A stretch of 64,000 nucleotides of DNA, from contig JACNKX010000116.1 of NCBI GenBank assembly GCA_014381825.1, positions 1 to 64,000 on the forward strand, written 5' to 3'. The notes beneath the pieces were generated by a model. That model had not been told where the DNA came from. It saw only the letters and a list, made by a program, of their open reading frames with translations, and did no database searches. The stretch comes from Planctomycetota bacterium (GTDB taxonomy: Bacteria; Planctomycetota; Planctomycetia; Pirellulales; Pirellulaceae). Each line of letters opens with the position of its first letter. Position 1 is the stretch's first letter. This document shows, in pieces, positions 56,888 to 64,000 of the stretch. A program made the translations under genes and the position numbers.

Positions 56888-57637
56888 GTGATCGTCGCTG
56901 CATCAACGGACTGCTATCGCGATTTGTCGTTGACGGATGCCATCAGCAAACTGACAGATCTAGAATATACGACTCTTGACATCACCATCCACGAGAGCGG
57001 CAATCAGGTTAAGCCGAGCAGCGTCGTCGGGGATCTCGACAAAGCTATCGCCTTATGCCGCGACACGCATCGTTTAAATATTGCGGCCTATTCGGTCGAG
57101 ATTGAAGCGGAAGGCGACGAGTACTATCGCCAATTCGCAGCGATCTGTCAGCTGGCCAAAGCGACGAAGGTCGTCACTTTGACTGTGCCTTCCGGCGAGC
57201 ACGGCACTCCGTTCAATGAGGAAGTTGAACGGCTTCGCAAGTTGGTTGCTATAGCGGAGTTAGAAGGAGTACGCGTCGGGATGCGAAGCCAAGTCGGGCG
57301 ATTGTCGGAGGATCCAGATACCGTTGCCGTGTTGTGCGACAACGTGAAAGGGTTGGGAATCACGCTCGATTCAAGTCATTACATCTGCGGCCCGCATCAG
57401 GGAAAGAGTATCGACAAGCTGATGAAGTACGTCTATCACGTACTGCTTCGCGATACGAAGAAAGATGAACTTCAAGTCCGTGTAGGGCAGGGCGAAGTTG
57501 ACTATGGGAGGCTGATTAATCAGCTGAGCCGCGTTAAGTATAACCGAGCCCTCTGCGTTCACATCACGGAAATGCCCGACGTCGATCACATGGTCGAGTT
57601 GCGCAAGATGCGGCTTCTGATGGATAGCCTGCTCTAA
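56888..57637 (+). CDS. Sugar phosphate isomerase/epimerase (AP endonuclease 2 TIM-barrel) family protein
   Basis: A 249-residue TIM-barrel protein, xylose-isomerase-like superfamily. It is short, lacking the usual N-terminal strand. The C-terminal half holds the family pattern LDSSHYICGPHQGKS, VYHVLLRDTKKDELQVRVGQGEVDYGRL, with the His and Glu expected to bind metal. The start is GTG 56888, preceded by AAGGAAG. The substrate is not predictable. Confidence 0.85.
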   Translation: MIVAASTDCYRDLSLTDAISKLTDLEYTTLDITIHESGNQVKPSSVVGDLDKAIALCRDTHRLNIAAYSVEIEAEGDEYYRQFAAICQLAKATKVVTLTVPSGEHGTPFNEEVERLRKLVAIAELEGVRVGMRSQVGRLSEDPDTVAVLCDNVKGLGITLDSSHYICGPHQGKSIDKLMKYVYHVLLRDTKKDELQVRVGQGEVDYGRLINQLSRVKYNRALCVHITEMPDVDHMVELRKMRLLMDSLL

Positions 57638-58064
57638 GTCTCTCTGTACGATGTCCTCATACATAAAAGAACGACCCTCGCCGCATAAAGAGGACGAGGG
57701 CCGTATAGATTCTTGAGAGAGCGGAACTGCTGGTCAGAACAACACGCCTTTGATTCAATCAAGCAATGCCCTTCTCGGGCTCGCCGCTTGCTCCAGCTCG
57801 CCTGTCGAACAAGGCAGAGCAATGTGACTGAAACCGCAGGACGACATCAAAAGCAAATCACTTCAAGCAACAGATCGGGGCCTCCGTGGAGGCAGTCTCT
57901 CGTTCAACTTGAATTAAGGCCTTGAGGTGTCACTGAACTGCGACGACCTCATAACAACATTCCTGGTGGATCTTGCATTAGCACCTCCCGTAGAAAGAGG
58001 AAAACACCAAAAACTCTTGTCCTCGAAAGGACCCTCGCATGATAACGACTTGCGTGGGTGCAAG
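57638..58064. other. Intergenic region with hairpins and a possible leader peptide
   Basis: Some 427 nt between convergent genes. An imperfect 10-bp inverted repeat lies at 57671-57680 and 57695-57704 (ACGACCCTCG / CGAGGGCCGT, one mismatch). On the minus strand a nine-codon frame (MQDPPGMLL, 57949-57978) follows GGGAGG at good spacing. Nothing larger is seen. Confidence 0.5.
57671..57704. terminator. Putative terminator hairpin downstream of the TIM-barrel gene
   Basis: A 10-bp stem with one A-C mismatch and a 14-nt loop, 33 nt after the TIM-barrel gene's stop. No T-run follows. Confidence 0.45.
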
Positions 58065-58066
58065 TC
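58047..58066 (-). terminator. Terminator-like hairpin at the end of the Nudix gene
   Basis: On the Nudix strand GACTTGC-acccac-GCAAGTC forms a perfect 7-bp stem with a 6-nt loop, beginning within the stop codon. A bidirectional role with the convergent TIM-barrel gene is possible. No T-run follows. Confidence 0.5.
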
Positions 58067-58628
58067 AAGCAAAATATTGCGATCTTTTTAACGCGACTTT
58101 CAAGATCAATACGCAGCTTGGCGCGTGAGTAATCTCATTCGTCATTACCATCTGCACAACTTGCTGAAACGGAATCTTCACGCATCGAATCTGTTCAGTT
58201 CCTTCCAATTCTTGTCGCCCGATAGTTATCGATCGCGCCATGTAAAGTCGTGTTGGCGAAACTACATTTGCGGTGAACGGATCAACCGTTCCGAGATCTG
58301 TCCACTGATCGGCCTCAATGCCAAGCTCTTCTCGCAGTTCGCGCTTTGCGGTAGCGAATGCGTCTTCTCCGATTTCAATTCCACCGCTGGCAGTCTCAAT
58401 CGTGACACGTCCAACGCCATAGTGAAACTCTTCGGTGAGGTAGGCATTGTCTTCATCATCGATTGCGAGAACGGACACACCGTGTTTGAGATCGACGACA
58501 CTGTAGGATCCAGGCTGGCCATCGGGGCGAATCACTTCGTCGCGCCGGAGGCTAGTCCAAGGGTCACGGTAAACTTCGTGCGAATCGATGATTTGCCAGG
58601 GGCCGTGCTGACGGGTTTTAGGTGGCAT
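58065..58628 (-). CDS. Nudix hydrolase (ADP-ribose pyrophosphatase-like)
   Basis: A 187-residue Nudix protein. A complete Nudix box runs from Gly82 to Ile104: G82-x5-E88-x7-R96-E97-L98-x-E100-E101-x-G103-I104. The N-terminal strand pattern (VVDLKHGVSVLAIDDEDNAYLTEEFHYGVGRVTIETASGG) matches the ADP-ribose/nucleoside-diphosphate-sugar subgroup, whose Gln-Arg-like element is replaced here by EEFHYG. Such enzymes remove ADP-ribose and related phosphate esters. It is a lone gene, divergent from the SGNH gene. Confidence 0.92.
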   Translation of the reverse strand: MPPKTRQHGPWQIIDSHEVYRDPWTSLRRDEVIRPDGQPGSYSVVDLKHGVSVLAIDDEDNAYLTEEFHYGVGRVTIETASGGIEIGEDAFATAKRELREELGIEADQWTDLGTVDPFTANVVSPTRLYMARSITIGRQELEGTEQIRCVKIPFQQVVQMVMTNEITHAPSCVLILKVALKRSQYFA

Positions 58629-58829
58629 GTCTTCTCGGAGCTTCTATTTGTGGGGAGTAATTCGTCTAACAGCAATGACCGTGCGACCATCGACGCGCGC
58701 TTCCGCTTTCATTAGAGTAAGAGGCGCTTGGGAAAATGATAGTCGTGGTTCGTTGCGCGAACCAAACGCGTCGATTGCGGAGCGATCAACGACAATGTCC
58801 GACCTTCGTCTTGCAGAGAGTATCCACTA

Positions 58830-60023
58830 ATGTCAAGTTTTCTCAAAAGTGTCGTCGCCATATTATTGGGTGCCGCGATCACAACGCCGTGTTTGCGCGC
58901 CGAGCCAACAGGCGATACGAATATCCATCCTCGAGGAACGTTTGCCAACGCGAGGCTGCGTTTTGAACAGGACAAACAGGGGCACGTCGCATTCATAGGT
59001 GGATCAATTACCGAAATGAACGGCTATCGGCCAATGGTGATGGAAGTTCTGAAACGGCGTTTTCCGGAGACGGAGTTCACCTTTACTGATGCCGGTATCT
59101 CTTCGACATGTTCCACGACCGGAGCCTTCCGTCTGGCCGAACATGTTTTGGACAAAGGTCCAGTCGATTTGTTCTTCGTCGAGTTTGCCGTCAACGATGA
59201 TCAAGATGCTGGGCACGCTCGTCGCGAGTGTATCCGAGGCATGGAAGGCATCATCCGGCAGACGCGAACACATAATCCTGGCGCTGACATCGTCGTTACT
59301 CACTTCGTCAATCCAGGAATGCTTGCGAAATGGCAACGCGGCGAAGTTCCATTGCCGGTTGCGGCGCACAACGCTGTCGCCGCGCATTATCAAGTCTCGA
59401 CGATTAATCTCGCTAAGGAAGTTGCCGATCGCATCACAGCCAAGACGCTGACCTGGGAGCAATTTGGGGGAACGCATCCAAAACCGCACGGCAACGCGAT
59501 TGCGGCCACAATGATCGATCGTTTGATTGAGCAGTCGATGAGCGACCCCACTCCGGCGAAGGCGATTCCTCATGCGATGCCCCAACTTCTAGATTCCAAG
59601 AGTTACGCTCGTGGGCGACTGCTTCAGCCCAATGTGGCAAGTGACCTGAAAGGAATGATGATTAAGGTGCCTGCGTGGAAGGAGTTGAAAGGGTCGAGTC
59701 GCGGTCGTTTCACGAAGGAACTTCTTTTGTGTGCCGAAGAACCGGAAAGCGAGTTAACGCTTAAGTTTGATGGGACAGCGATCGGAGCGTATGTACTCGC
59801 CGGGCCCGACGCAGGCATCGTCGAGACGAGTGTCGATGGCGGACCGTACCAGAAAACGAATCTGTTCCATCGCTTCAGTTCAGGTTTACACTATCCACGA
59901 ACGGTGCTCTTTGGCGCGGACTTAGCGACCGGAGCACACGTGCTGCGATTGCGAGTTGCCGATGCCAAACACGCAGATAGCATCGGTAACGCGATGCGAG
60001 TTCTTAACTTCGTCGCAAATTGA
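58830..60023 (+). CDS. Secreted SGNH/GDSL hydrolase with C-terminal beta domain
   Basis: A 397-residue protein with a signal peptide at about residues 1-24. Block I is FIGGSIT (Ser59), block III has FAVND (Asn122) and block V is GGTHPKPHGN (His216, likely with Asp or Pro context). The hydrolase domain ends near residue 235. A beta-sandwich of about 150 residues follows (GRLLQPNVASDLKGMMIKVPAW...), probably carbohydrate-binding. The pattern is that of the planctomycete acetyl-esterase-like SGNH proteins, whose substrates are sugar or polysaccharide esters. It precedes the FIST gene by 53 nt. Confidence 0.87.
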   Translation: MSSFLKSVVAILLGAAITTPCLRAEPTGDTNIHPRGTFANARLRFEQDKQGHVAFIGGSITEMNGYRPMVMEVLKRRFPETEFTFTDAGISSTCSTTGAFRLAEHVLDKGPVDLFFVEFAVNDDQDAGHARRECIRGMEGIIRQTRTHNPGADIVVTHFVNPGMLAKWQRGEVPLPVAAHNAVAAHYQVSTINLAKEVADRITAKTLTWEQFGGTHPKPHGNAIAATMIDRLIEQSMSDPTPAKAIPHAMPQLLDSKSYARGRLLQPNVASDLKGMMIKVPAWKELKGSSRGRFTKELLLCAEEPESELTLKFDGTAIGAYVLAGPDAGIVETSVDGGPYQKTNLFHRFSSGLHYPRTVLFGADLATGAHVLRLRVADAKHADSIGNAMRVLNFVAN

Positions 60024-60076
60024 CGACGACATATCGCAGACGACCACATTCTCTCATCGCTTTCCGGACTTGATTC

Positions 60077-61282
60077 ATGTCTCCTGCATTCGCTTCGGCC
60101 CTATCAACGAACCCCAACTCTCTTACCGCGCTGGACGAAGTCATTGCACTCGTCCAGGAACAGCTCGGTGACGATCCGACCTTCGTGGTGTTGTTTGTCT
60201 CCGTAAACCACATCGTCGCCGCAGCGAAACTTGCACCTCGAATTTGTGAACAACTAGGAACAGAATGCGTGATCGGCTGTTCGGGCGAATCGATAGTTGG
60301 CGTTGGAACTGAAGTGGAGATGGCGTCGGCAATGTCGTTATGGGCCGCGTCCTTGCCAGGAACCGCCGTTTTGCCGATGCGACTTGAGTTTGTTCGCGCC
60401 CCAGAAGGTGGCTCGATCGTCGGCTGGCCTGACGACTTGCCGGAAGCGTGGCCCGATGGGTCGGCCCTGTTAGCACTGGGCGACCCCTTTAGCTTCCCGC
60501 CTGAACTGCTGCTCGAACGCGTCAACGAGGATCAACCTGGTACTCCTGTGATCGGTGGCATGGCTAGCGCTGCGACTGAACCCGGGGAGAACTGTCTTTT
60601 CATGGGGCCAAACGCCTTTCACGACGGTGCGGTTGCAGCCCTAGTTCACGGCGACGTAGCGGTTCGTTCGATCGTCTCGCAAGGTTGCCGCCCGATCGGC
60701 GGCCACTTTGTGATCACGAAGGCCGAACGCAATGTAATCCAAGAGCTTGGTGGCGTTCCTGCTTACAAGCGGTTAATCGAAGTCTACGAAACGCTTGCAA
60801 CACATGAACAAGAGATGCTGCGCCGCGGGCTGCATGTGGGACGCGTCGTGAGCGAGTATCAGGCGACGTTCGAGCAAGGCGACTTCCTTGTGCGGAATGT
60901 TGTGGGTGTCGACCAAGAAAATGGTTCTATCGTGATCGGCGACTACGTCCGTCCTGGTCAGACCGTCCAGTTTCACTTGCGAGATGCGAACACGGCGGAT
61001 GGCGAGTTGAAGCAATTGCTCGCGTCGATCAAACAGCCTCCGGATTCCGAGCCTCGCGGCACGCTGCTATTCACCTGCAACGGTCGCGGAACACGCTTGT
61101 TCCAGGAACCAAATCACGACGCCGAAGCCATTGGTAAAGCGTTGGACAACGCTCCGCTCGCTGGCTTTTTCGCGGCAGGAGAAATGGGACCAATCGGAGG
61201 CACGAACTTCTTGCATGGGTTTACAGCCAGCATCGCCGTATTTGAACCGGCTCCATCTTCTCGCGCGCGTGTTGAGGAGTAG
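60077..61282 (+). CDS. FIST domain sensory protein
   Basis: A 401-residue protein with FIST-N (about residues 38-235) and FIST-C (about 250-390). FIST-N hallmarks are VIGCSGESIVG, GDPFSFPPE, and VIGGMASAA; FIST-C has the late LLFTCNGRGTRLF and GFFAAGEMGPIGGTNFLHGFTASIAVF. FIST proteins are predicted small-ligand sensors, possibly of amino acids, and are often fused or adjacent to signal-transduction domains. Here no fusion is present, but an Hpt gene lies two genes downstream. The start ATG 60077 is the first good one. Confidence 0.93.
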   Translation: MSPAFASALSTNPNSLTALDEVIALVQEQLGDDPTFVVLFVSVNHIVAAAKLAPRICEQLGTECVIGCSGESIVGVGTEVEMASAMSLWAASLPGTAVLPMRLEFVRAPEGGSIVGWPDDLPEAWPDGSALLALGDPFSFPPELLLERVNEDQPGTPVIGGMASAATEPGENCLFMGPNAFHDGAVAALVHGDVAVRSIVSQGCRPIGGHFVITKAERNVIQELGGVPAYKRLIEVYETLATHEQEMLRRGLHVGRVVSEYQATFEQGDFLVRNVVGVDQENGSIVIGDYVRPGQTVQFHLRDANTADGELKQLLASIKQPPDSEPRGTLLFTCNGRGTRLFQEPNHDAEAIGKALDNAPLAGFFAAGEMGPIGGTNFLHGFTASIAVFEPAPSSRARVEE

Positions 61283-61343
61283 CGAAGAGTTTCCCCGAGG
61301 CGCGACAACGTCTGACACCTGTACGAATGCGAAAGGGTTTCCG

Positions 61344-62846
61344 ATGGGCTCATCATTTGACCGCCGACAGCTCTTGAAGGCGGCCACCGTCGCAGGGTTT
61401 GGGACAGCGACCGCAACCGGCACCGAGCCGTCTAGTGAGCATGAGAAAGAGCTTGCAAAGCCAGGCTCGGTCGACTGGCAACTAACGCGCGCGAGAATCA
61501 ACCAAGGCAACTATCGGACGTCGCTAATCGAAGGCTACTGTTCGCATCAGTCGGTCGAGGTCGGCGACCAGCTGAAAATATTCGTCAGCACGGATCCGGC
61601 TCGCAATTTCAATCTCGACATCTATCGAATGGGCTATTACGAAGGAGCTGGCGCGAAGTTGATGCAGACGCATGGGCCGCTCACCGGAACGGTACAACCG
61701 ACACCAGAGATAGGCGACAAACGGTTGCGTGAATGCGATTGGGAACCAAGTCTTGAGATCGAGATTCCCGATTCGTGGATCAGCGGCGTTTACCTTGGAA
61801 AGCTAACGACCGTGCCAGAAGGCGACGAGCCGTATTGGCAGAGCTATGTCATCTTCATCGTGCGCGATCAACGCAAAGCCGATATCCTGTTTCAGTGTTC
61901 AGACAACACTTGGCAAGCCTACAATCGCTGGCCCGTCAACGAATCGCTTTACACGCATCCCGACGGAGCCCACGCGCCGGACGTGGCGTCTAGCTTCGAT
62001 CGGCCCTACGGAAAATATTGTCAAATCTTCGACCATCCGCTGTCGATTGGGTCCGGCGAGTTTCTGCTATGGGAGTATCCGCTTTGTTACTGGCTCGAGA
62101 AGCAGGGCTATGACGTCACCTATTGCAGTAACAGCGACGTTGTCGATCCGTCGTTCGTGACGCGCGCGAAGTGCTTTTTAAGCGTGGGCCACGACGAGTA
62201 TTGGGATTTGGCTCAGTATCAAACCATTGAGAGAGCGATTGATGAAGGTGTGAACGTGTTGTGGTTGAGCGGAAATTCGGTCTACATGGTCAGCGAGTTC
62301 TCAAACAACGCCAACAGTCAGCAGCGACGAAGGATCGAACGCGTCGCGAGCTATGGACCATTGCGCGACGAAGAGTTGAAAAGTTACGGAAAGATTCTGG
62401 GCCCGTTTGATACGAGCGGTCCCGATGAACGAAGGATCATCGGAGCAAGAACGGTCGTTCCCTTTAATGGAGGTGGCGATTGGGTATGCACCAAGCCGGA
62501 TCATTGGATCTTCGCCGGTACGGAAATGAACAGTGGTGAAGCGATCCCCGGCCTTATCGGCTGGGAGTTTCACGGCGATCCAGATGTTGCACGTGCTGGG
62601 CTGGAAATCGTTGGCGAGGGGAACGTATGGGCAGGCGGAACGCGTCGTGGTCAGTGGGCATCAACGATCTTTCCCGGACCGAAAGACAACTTCGTTTTCA
62701 ATGCGTCTACGATCTATTGGGCTCAGGGACTTGCATCACCGCCAGGGCATCTCCTTCCCTGGTCACATTGGTCACGGCCACACGGACCTGATTCGCGGGT
62801 GCAACAAATCACAGAGAATCTGCTGCGACGTGCTTGTAGCTCGTGA
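61344..62846 (+). CDS. N,N-dimethylformamidase-beta-like domain protein, Tat-exported
   Basis: A 500-residue protein. I chose ATG 61344, which starts the Tat signal MGSSFDRRQLLKAATVAGFG, rather than an upstream start that would overlap the FIST gene by 150 nt. A beta-sandwich domain is followed by the large DMFase-beta-type region (WQAYNRWPVNESLY, GEFLLWEYPLCYWLEKQGYDVTYCSNSDV, SVGHDEYWD, GNSVYM). The family is defined by the large subunit of dimethylformamidase, but many members are exported and their amide or other substrate is unknown. It sits between the FIST and Hpt genes with only 61 nt to the former. Confidence 0.85.
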   Translation: MGSSFDRRQLLKAATVAGFGTATATGTEPSSEHEKELAKPGSVDWQLTRARINQGNYRTSLIEGYCSHQSVEVGDQLKIFVSTDPARNFNLDIYRMGYYEGAGAKLMQTHGPLTGTVQPTPEIGDKRLRECDWEPSLEIEIPDSWISGVYLGKLTTVPEGDEPYWQSYVIFIVRDQRKADILFQCSDNTWQAYNRWPVNESLYTHPDGAHAPDVASSFDRPYGKYCQIFDHPLSIGSGEFLLWEYPLCYWLEKQGYDVTYCSNSDVVDPSFVTRAKCFLSVGHDEYWDLAQYQTIERAIDEGVNVLWLSGNSVYMVSEFSNNANSQQRRRIERVASYGPLRDEELKSYGKILGPFDTSGPDERRIIGARTVVPFNGGGDWVCTKPDHWIFAGTEMNSGEAIPGLIGWEFHGDPDVARAGLEIVGEGNVWAGGTRRGQWASTIFPGPKDNFVFNASTIYWAQGLASPPGHLLPWSHWSRPHGPDSRVQQITENLLRRACSS

Positions 62847-62918
62847 CAGCTGCCTTACCCCGCAGCAATGTGTCGCGTATGCTGTGAAGGGCAGATGGCA
62901 CTGGCGATGAGAAAATAA

Positions 62919-63281
62919 ATGGATAAGAAACTCGATTGGAATTGCGCTCTCGATGCGGTTGGTGGCAGCGCTGAACTACTGGTCGAATTGGTGACCATCT
63001 TTTTCGAAGAGTATCCCAAGTTGATCGACGGAATCCGATCTTCCATCGAGTCGCATGACTTGGTCGAACTTCGGAGATTTGCCCATACGTTGAAAGGCTG
63101 TTTGCGATACTTCGGCCCGACACATGCAAGCGACCTATCGTTCGAACTCGAAGCTATGGGACGCGATGGCCAGATTGAACGCGCGACCGAAGTGCTCAGC
63201 GATTTGCAAATCGAAATGGAAACTTTGTTTCCCGAACTGAAGGCATTCGTCGCATCACAATCTTCAGATTCCGACGCTTAA
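62919..63281 (+). CDS. Hpt (histidine phosphotransfer) domain protein
   Basis: A 120-residue stand-alone Hpt protein. The helical bundle carries the phosphoacceptor motif FAHTLKG with His56. No sensor kinase is fused; its partner must be encoded elsewhere. It follows the DMFase-like gene by 72 nt on the same strand. Its stop codon (63279-63281) lies in a TTAACGG stretch like the end of a family B repeat, and the next start is 13 nt away. Confidence 0.9.
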   Translation: MDKKLDWNCALDAVGGSAELLVELVTIFFEEYPKLIDGIRSSIESHDLVELRRFAHTLKGCLRYFGPTHASDLSFELEAMGRDGQIERATEVLSDLQIEMETLFPELKAFVASQSSDSDA

Positions 63282-63291
63282 CGGCGAGGCT
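63275..63291. repeat. Family B repeat half-site at the Hpt/deacylase junction
   Basis: CGCTTAACGGCGAGGCT matches one arm of the family B palindrome (CGTTTAACGGCGAGCC) with two changes. No matching second arm is seen nearby. It supplies both the Hpt stop codon and part of the next gene's SD region. Confidence 0.4.
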
Positions 63292-63294
63292 CCC

Positions 63295-64000
63295 TTGTTC
63301 GATACGATAATTCGCAACGGTGAAGTGATCGACGGAACGAATAGGCCTCGATTTCGAGCCGATGTTGGATTGCAAGGAGATCGAATTGCAGCGATTGGCG
63401 ATCTGACCAAGGCCACGGCGGGCGCGATCATCGATGCCTCGAACAAAATCGTAGCCCCCGGATTTATCGACGTTCATAACCATAGCGATGGTTGGCTGCT
63501 AAAGACGCCACACTTCACCGCCAAGACGCTGCAGGGTTTTACTACTGAGATTCTGATGGCCGACGGGATTTCCTACGCGCCGGTCAGCGCGAGTACCGCT
63601 TCGCAATGGATGTTTTATCTGCGAGCGTTAAACGGCTTGCGGCTCGACGAATATCGCGGATGGGAGAGTTGGGGCGAGTACATGCAGCAGCTGAATGGAC
63701 ACGCTGCGCAAAACGCGGCAGCGCATCTGCCGTACGCTAACATCCGCTCGATGATCTGTGGCTTTGGGCGAAACGTCGTCGATGATTTCCAGATGCGTCA
63801 GATTCAAAACGAGATACGTCGCGGGATGGAAGAAGGTGCCGTCGGCCTGTCGACAGGACTCGACTATATCGTGCAATGCTTCTCGACGACCGACGAGCTA
63901 GTCGAAGCTTGCTCGGCCATGTCCGATTATGGCGGCATCTATGTGACGCATGTTCGATACAAGAAGGGGCTGTTTCCTGCACTGAACGAAGCGATCGAGA
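63295..64000 (+). CDS. N-acyl-D-amino-acid deacylase / D-aminoacylase family protein, N-terminal part
   Basis: An open frame from TTG 63295 runs to the window edge, 235 codons and one base. The residues match the D-aminoacylase/amidohydrolase N-terminus: FDTIIRNGEVIDGT, then KIVAPGFIDVHNHSDGWLL, which holds the HxH metal site, and GAVGLSTGLDYIVQCFSTTDELVEAC and IYVTHVRY later. No ATG precedes the conserved start, and GCGAGG lies seven nt upstream of the TTG, supporting it. Such enzymes release D-amino acids from N-acyl derivatives. The catalytic C-terminal part is outside the window. Confidence 0.85.
   Translation, partial: MFDTIIRNGEVIDGTNRPRFRADVGLQGDRIAAIGDLTKATAGAIIDASNKIVAPGFIDVHNHSDGWLLKTPHFTAKTLQGFTTEILMADGISYAPVSASTASQWMFYLRALNGLRLDEYRGWESWGEYMQQLNGHAAQNAAAHLPYANIRSMICGFGRNVVDDFQMRQIQNEIRRGMEEGAVGLSTGLDYIVQCFSTTDELVEACSAMSDYGGIYVTHVRYKKGLFPALNEAIE

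Noticed and set aside
57638-58064. tRNA-Sec or other tRNA in the intergenic gap
   Set aside because: I looked for the TψC GGTTCGA pattern and acceptor pairing and found neither here nor elsewhere in the window.
61131-61343. N-terminal extension of the DMFase-like protein
   Set aside because: It overlaps the FIST gene by about 150 nt and precedes an obvious Tat signal at 61344.
63622-63645. Family B repeat arm inside the deacylase gene
   Set aside because: Only CGTTAAACGGCTTGC is similar. It lies within coding sequence (RALNGLR) with no second arm, so chance similarity is likely.

Overview
The window looks like a chromosomal segment of a planctomycete, most likely from the Pirellulales. The evidence is the set of lineage-typical proteins: two PSD1 cytochrome / DUF1501 gene pairs, a BBP7-type beta-barrel protein, an N-terminal 'EPLENRRLLA' surface-protein signature, an SLA1-homology (SHD1) domain in secreted proteins, a FecR protein next to its ECF sigma factor, and many secreted NHL, WD40, LRR and PQQ repeat proteins. 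I see no rRNA, tRNA, CRISPR array, transposase or phage gene.

Layout. 1-9.7 kb, minus strand: the end of a membrane protein gene, then two tandem copies of a PSD1 cytochrome plus DUF1501 gene pair. 9.8-21.6 kb: scattered secreted or membrane genes (WD40, LRR, NHL, cytochrome P450, SGNH hydrolase, a DUF3604-like protein, BBP7 barrel). 21.7-26.3 kb: a 1532-residue surface protein with nine DUF11 repeats, each exactly 384 nt, followed by a small UPF0270/YheU gene. 26.6-31.7 kb: a secreted deacetylase-like protein, then a three-gene sugar-acid cluster (SMP-30 lactonase, VTT membrane protein, YjhG/YagF-type dehydratase). 31.7-44.7 kb, minus strand: a MoxR / DUF58 / vWA (Bat-like) cluster that continues into a giant coiled-coil membrane protein, a second vWA-like protein, a squalene-cyclase-fold protein and a probable selenoprotein. 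44.8-48.2 kb: a PQQ-propeller protein and an ECF sigma/FecR pair. 48.8-55.3 kb: an efflux set (HlyD adaptor, MacB-like permease, small membrane protein, very long TolC-like protein) with no ABC ATPase gene. 55.5-64 kb: SppA peptidase, TIM-barrel epimerase, Nudix hydrolase, SGNH hydrolase, FIST protein, DMF-amidase-like protein, Hpt protein and the start of an N-acyl-D-amino-acid deacylase.

The strongest novel signal is at 31739-33196. Two apparent genes are one reading frame interrupted by a single in-frame TGA (32675-32677) inside a thioredoxin-like active-site region (Cys170...Sec174). A hairpin with a GGUC tetraloop lies 26 nt after the TGA. This fits a secreted SHD1-thioredoxin selenoprotein. 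The second signal is a family of GTAGCCATC...GATGGCTAC palindromic elements. They fill the gaps between genes of the Bat-like cluster, supply the TAG stop codons of four genes, show compensatory stem changes, and in one case are read through in frame inside a gene. A second palindrome family (CGTTTAACGGC...GCCGTTAAAC) encodes the C-terminus of the vWA protein and sits between the efflux adaptor and permease.
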